A DNA stretch of 8,563 nucleotides from Spirochaetota bacterium (GTDB taxonomy: Bacteria; Spirochaetota; Spirochaetia; SZUA-6), in NCBI GenBank assembly GCA_003641675.1, contig QNBI01000059.1, positions 1 through 8,563 of the forward strand. The letters are read 5' to 3'. A program made the translations under genes and the position numbers. Under the pieces are notes generated by a model. It had not been told where the DNA came from. It was given only the letters and a program-made list of their open reading frames with translations, and searched no databases. Each line of letters opens with the position of its first letter. Position 1 is the first letter of the stretch. Shown here one piece after another: positions 6,209 through 8,563 of the stretch.

Positions 6209-7183
6209 ATGAAAAATATTGTGGAAGTTGAGAACTTAACAAAGTACTATAAGAAATTCCGCGCTCTTAATTCTGTCAGTTTTAGTGTGGAGGAAGGCGA
6301 GATTTTCGGATTTTTAGGGCCGAATGGAGCTGGGAAATCGACAACCGTCAGAATTTTAAACACTCTTTTACTTCCCACTTCGGGCAGGGTTTTTATGGCA
6401 GGGCATGATCTTGGGAAAGAACCGTACGAGGTTAAGGCAAGAATTGGTCTTGTCCCTGAGATTTCCAACCCCTATCTTGAACTGTCCTGCTATGAGAATC
6501 TTCTTTTTACCGGCAGGCTCTTCGGCATGAAAAACCGCGATATTAGAAGTGAAATAGATAATCTTCTGGATTTCTTTGAACTTGAGTCCAAACGGAACGT
6601 TAAAGCGGAATTTCTCTCCAAAGGTTTAAGGAGAAGATTAACCATAGCAATGGGGCTTATAAACCGCCCTAAACTCCTTTTTTTGGATGAACCTGTATCT
6701 GGGCTGGATATCCAGAGTGCTCGGCTCATTAAAAGACTAATACGCGAGGCTAACGAGAAGGGAACAACAATTTTTATTACCACGCATCAGCTTAACGTGG
6801 CAAATGACCTATGCGACCGAATAGCTATTATACAGGATGGGGAAATTAAAGCGCTGGACTCTCCCGATAGATTAAAAAAGGCTGCAAAGCAGTCTCAGGC
6901 TGTTGAGATTCATCTGGATAAGTTGAAAGATGTGGATATTAAGGAGCTTAAGAGTCTAAAAACGGTAGAAAGGGTTGATGTTAATAAAGGTAAGGCTAAA
7001 TTGTTTACTGAACACCCGGAAATTCTTTATCCTCTGTTAATTTCCTGGGCGGAAAAAAATAATATAAGGATTGAAATAATGAATACCTTAAGCCCTACAT
7101 TGGAAGATGTTTTTATTGAAATTACAGGAAAGGGTTTTAAAAAAGGTCCGGAAGGACAGAAAAAGAGGCATAAAAAAGTATGA
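6209..7183 (+). CDS. ABC transporter ATP-binding protein (ABC-2 exporter type)
   Basis: Cytoplasmic ATPase subunit that would power the membrane protein encoded next. It has 324 residues. The nucleotide-binding domain spans about 1-230: aromatic A-loop Y13/Y14, Walker A GPNGAGKST (37-45), a Q-loop in which the usual glutamine is glutamate (VPEISN, E84), signature LSKGL (136-140) in place of LSGGQ, Walker B LLFLDE (156-161) with catalytic E161, D-loop SGLD (164-167) and H-loop H193. The remaining ~90 residues resemble the C-terminal domain found on CcmA/drug-export-type ATPases, ending in a conserved SPTLEDVFIEITG stretch followed by a basic tail. The ribosome site is weak (AAGG, 6199 region). 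The stop codon overlaps the permease start (ATGA, 7180-7183), implying coupled translation. The substrate is not evident; archaeal and bacterial relatives with the same Q-loop change exist to my knowledge. Confidence 0.93.
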   Translation: MKNIVEVENLTKYYKKFRALNSVSFSVEEGEIFGFLGPNGAGKSTTVRILNTLLLPTSGRVFMAGHDLGKEPYEVKARIGLVPEISNPYLELSCYENLLFTGRLFGMKNRDIRSEIDNLLDFFELESKRNVKAEFLSKGLRRRLTIAMGLINRPKLLFLDEPVSGLDIQSARLIKRLIREANEKGTTIFITTHQLNVANDLCDRIAIIQDGEIKALDSPDRLKKAAKQSQAVEIHLDKLKDVDIKELKSLKTVERVDVNKGKAKLFTEHPEILYPLLISWAEKNNIRIEIMNTLSPTLEDVFIEITGKGFKKGPEGQKKRHKKV

Positions 7184-7935
7184 AAGGGAAAAATATCTTG
7201 TATTGGCTCCGATCGGTTATGGTTATTGCAGTAAAGGATATAAAAGTTTACTACATGACGCCTTCCATGATAATGTTTGGGTTTTTAATACCTTTTTTTC
7301 TATTCTTCTCATTTACAGTGGGAAGACACTTAAGTATTCAGTCATCTATAGTACGGCTTATCTCGATGACGGTTTTTTTTACATCCTCCTCTGCAGGACA
7401 GGTTATTCTTCCCATGGAACGTAGAATGAAAACGCTGGACAGAATACTTGCCACTCCTGTTCCACTAAGTGCGCTTATAATCGGAAAATCGTTTGTGGGA
7501 CTTTTTTTCGGCTTTACCGTTTCAATACTGCCTGTAATATTTGCCCTTCTCTTTTTTAAACTTACGGTTTCGGGGATAGGGCTTCTTCTAATCGGCATAT
7601 TTCTATCATCATGGGTTTTTTCCATGATGGGAGTTTTTTTCTCATCCTTTCCCGTACAGAAGCCGGGCAGTGTTATGATGCCCAGTACCCTGTTAAGATG
7701 GCCTCTGCTTTTTATAAGCGGCATTTTTATACCTCTTACAGCGATGTCTCCTTTGTTAAGAGGTGTTTCCTACATATCGCCGTTAACATATACGGTGGAT
7801 ATCCTTAACCTTTCTGTAACAGGCAGCAGCATACAGAGTTTGTTTATTAACTTCGGAGTACTTATTATATTAAATGTCATATTTTACATATTTGCTGTAA
7901 AGCTCTTTATAAGAGGCAAGGTACTGGGGTATTGA
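7180..7935 (+). CDS. ABC-2 type transporter permease
   Basis: Membrane subunit of the ABC-2 exporter, 251 residues, probably acting as a homodimer because only one permease is encoded with the single ATPase. About six hydrophobic segments are visible, near residues 30-46, 57-78, 98-126, 132-156, 168-188 and 221-244. Between the second and third lies MERRMKTLDRILATPVP (79-95), the conserved cytoplasmic stretch that contacts the ATPase in this family. SGIFIPLTAMSP (180-191) and the following ISPLTYTVDILN (199-210) match the typical ABC-2 C-terminal pattern. Translation begins inside the ATPase stop codon (ATGA overlap). The stop TGA overlaps the TTG start of the following gene by the same 4-base arrangement. 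ABC-2 systems export drugs, lipids, polysaccharides or peptides, and nothing here narrows the choice. Confidence 0.9.
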   Translation: MKGKNILYWLRSVMVIAVKDIKVYYMTPSMIMFGFLIPFFLFFSFTVGRHLSIQSSIVRLISMTVFFTSSSAGQVILPMERRMKTLDRILATPVPLSALIIGKSFVGLFFGFTVSILPVIFALLFFKLTVSGIGLLLIGIFLSSWVFSMMGVFFSSFPVQKPGSVMMPSTLLRWPLLFISGIFIPLTAMSPLLRGVSYISPLTYTVDILNLSVTGSSIQSLFINFGVLIILNVIFYIFAVKLFIRGKVLGY

Positions 7936-8563
7936 AGAAAAAAAGAAAAGATAATGTCGATAAGCATTTTACATATTTTAAAGTCCTCGAGGCATTACAG
8001 AAGAGTAAAGGATGTTTCTTCTGTGGTCTTATAAAAAAAGTTTCTTTTAAGTATCTGGATGCATTGCTCTACGAAAAAGTTAACGACGGAGGGGTGCGCA
8101 AAGAGCTCCTAAAATCCAATGGATTCTGTCACAGACATGCACATGAGCTTGTGTCCATCGGAGGAGCGCTGGGGATAGGCATAATATACGATGCCCAGAT
8201 GAGTCATTTCCTTGAATTCATCGATTTAAATAAAAAAAGACTGGCTAAAACGAATAGAAAAGATGCTTTGGCAGTTTCCGGTTCTACAGATAAGAAAGGA
8301 CTTTCCTATCTTTGGTTCGGAAAAAACAGGTGTCCTGCCTGCAGAGTGGAAAACGAGGCTGTTACGAGGTACTTTAAAATATTTATAGACAGCCTAAAGA
8401 CAGAAAAGGAAATGAGAGATGCCTTTGAGTCATCCGGAGGAATCTGTGTTCCTCACTTTTTAAAACTGCTCGATTATACAGATAACGTCGATATGCGCGA
8501 ATACCTTATTGAGCAGGAAGAGGAAAAGATTAAAGACTTAAAAGCTGTGCTTAAAGAGTTTAT
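7932..8563 (+). CDS. Protein with duplicated Cys/His (C-x2-C-x34-C-x2-H) module, 3' truncated; DUF6062-like
   Basis: An open frame runs from a TTG at 7932 to the window end (210 complete codons, no stop). The TTG overlaps the permease stop as TTGA. No in-frame ATG occurs before residue 90, well past the first conserved cysteines, so TTG is the likely start. The protein is soluble-looking, with a basic N-terminus and no signal peptide or membrane segment. Its main feature is an internal repeat. C28-x2-C31, then 34 residues, then C66-x2-H69 recurs as C134-x2-C137, 34 residues, C172-x2-H175, exactly 106 residues later. The flanking sequence is also similar (KYLD/RYFK; SNGFCHRH/SGGICVPH). Each copy could bind one metal ion through three Cys and one His. 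From memory this resembles the uncharacterised DUF6062 family, an assignment I hold tentatively. Function is unknown. Tight coupling suggests a role with the exporter, such as regulation, assembly or metal sensing. Confidence 0.85.
   Translation, partial: MKKKRKDNVDKHFTYFKVLEALQKSKGCFFCGLIKKVSFKYLDALLYEKVNDGGVRKELLKSNGFCHRHAHELVSIGGALGIGIIYDAQMSHFLEFIDLNKKRLAKTNRKDALAVSGSTDKKGLSYLWFGKNRCPACRVENEAVTRYFKIFIDSLKTEKEMRDAFESSGGICVPHFLKLLDYTDNVDMREYLIEQEEEKIKDLKAVLKEF

Noticed and set aside
7107..7424. Plus-strand open frame overlapping the ATPase end and the permease start
   Set aside because: It is out of frame with two recognised proteins that are joined by a normal ATGA overlap, and it has no family features.
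7611..7808. Short plus-strand open frame within the permease gene
   Set aside because: It is in a different frame from the conserved ABC-2 permease and has no supporting features.
1..8563. tRNA, rRNA, CRISPR array, insertion sequence or attachment site
   Set aside because: No regularly spaced direct repeats, transposase-like frames, terminal inverted repeats or tRNA-like cloverleaf sequence were seen; nearly all the DNA is occupied by recognisable genes.

Overview
The window comes from a low-to-moderate GC bacterium. ATA and AGA/AGG codons are frequent, Shine-Dalgarno sites ahead of several genes are strong (AGGAGG), genes are packed tightly, and a sigma-70-type promoter is clear. This fits a Clostridia-like Firmicute, a spirochaete or another low-GC anaerobe. 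The sequence alone does not fix the phylum. All seven complete genes belong to recognisable families, and nothing looks phage- or transposon-derived.

Layout: (1) Positions 1-500 (+) hold the C-terminal part of a LacI-family regulator. (2) Positions 501-605 hold a compact control region with AT-rich inverted repeats, a strong TTGACA/TATACT promoter and an AGGAGG site. It drives argG (606-1835) and argH (1850-3226), the last two steps of arginine synthesis. (3) The opposite strand carries psuK (6038-5130), psuG (5108-4185) and a DMT/EamA transporter (4183-3236). This is a pseudouridine salvage operon whose last gene sits where other bacteria may carry a dedicated pseudouridine permease. It converges on argH with only 9 bases between stop codons. 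(4) Positions 6039-6208 are a divergent control region with a perfect TATACA-N5-TGTATA inverted repeat and a second palindrome. (5) From 6209 (+) a three-gene unit follows: an ABC ATPase, an ABC-2 membrane protein and a protein with a duplicated Cys/His module that runs off the end. Both junctions are 4-base stop/start overlaps, the second using a TTG start.

The parts work separately: arginine synthesis from citrulline, breakdown of pseudouridine to uracil and ribose 5-phosphate, and an ABC-2 exporter of unknown substrate. The least explained element is the last protein. It contains C-x2-C-x34-C-x2-H twice, 106 residues apart, and appears translationally coupled to the exporter. That three-gene unit is the best candidate here for an under-described system.
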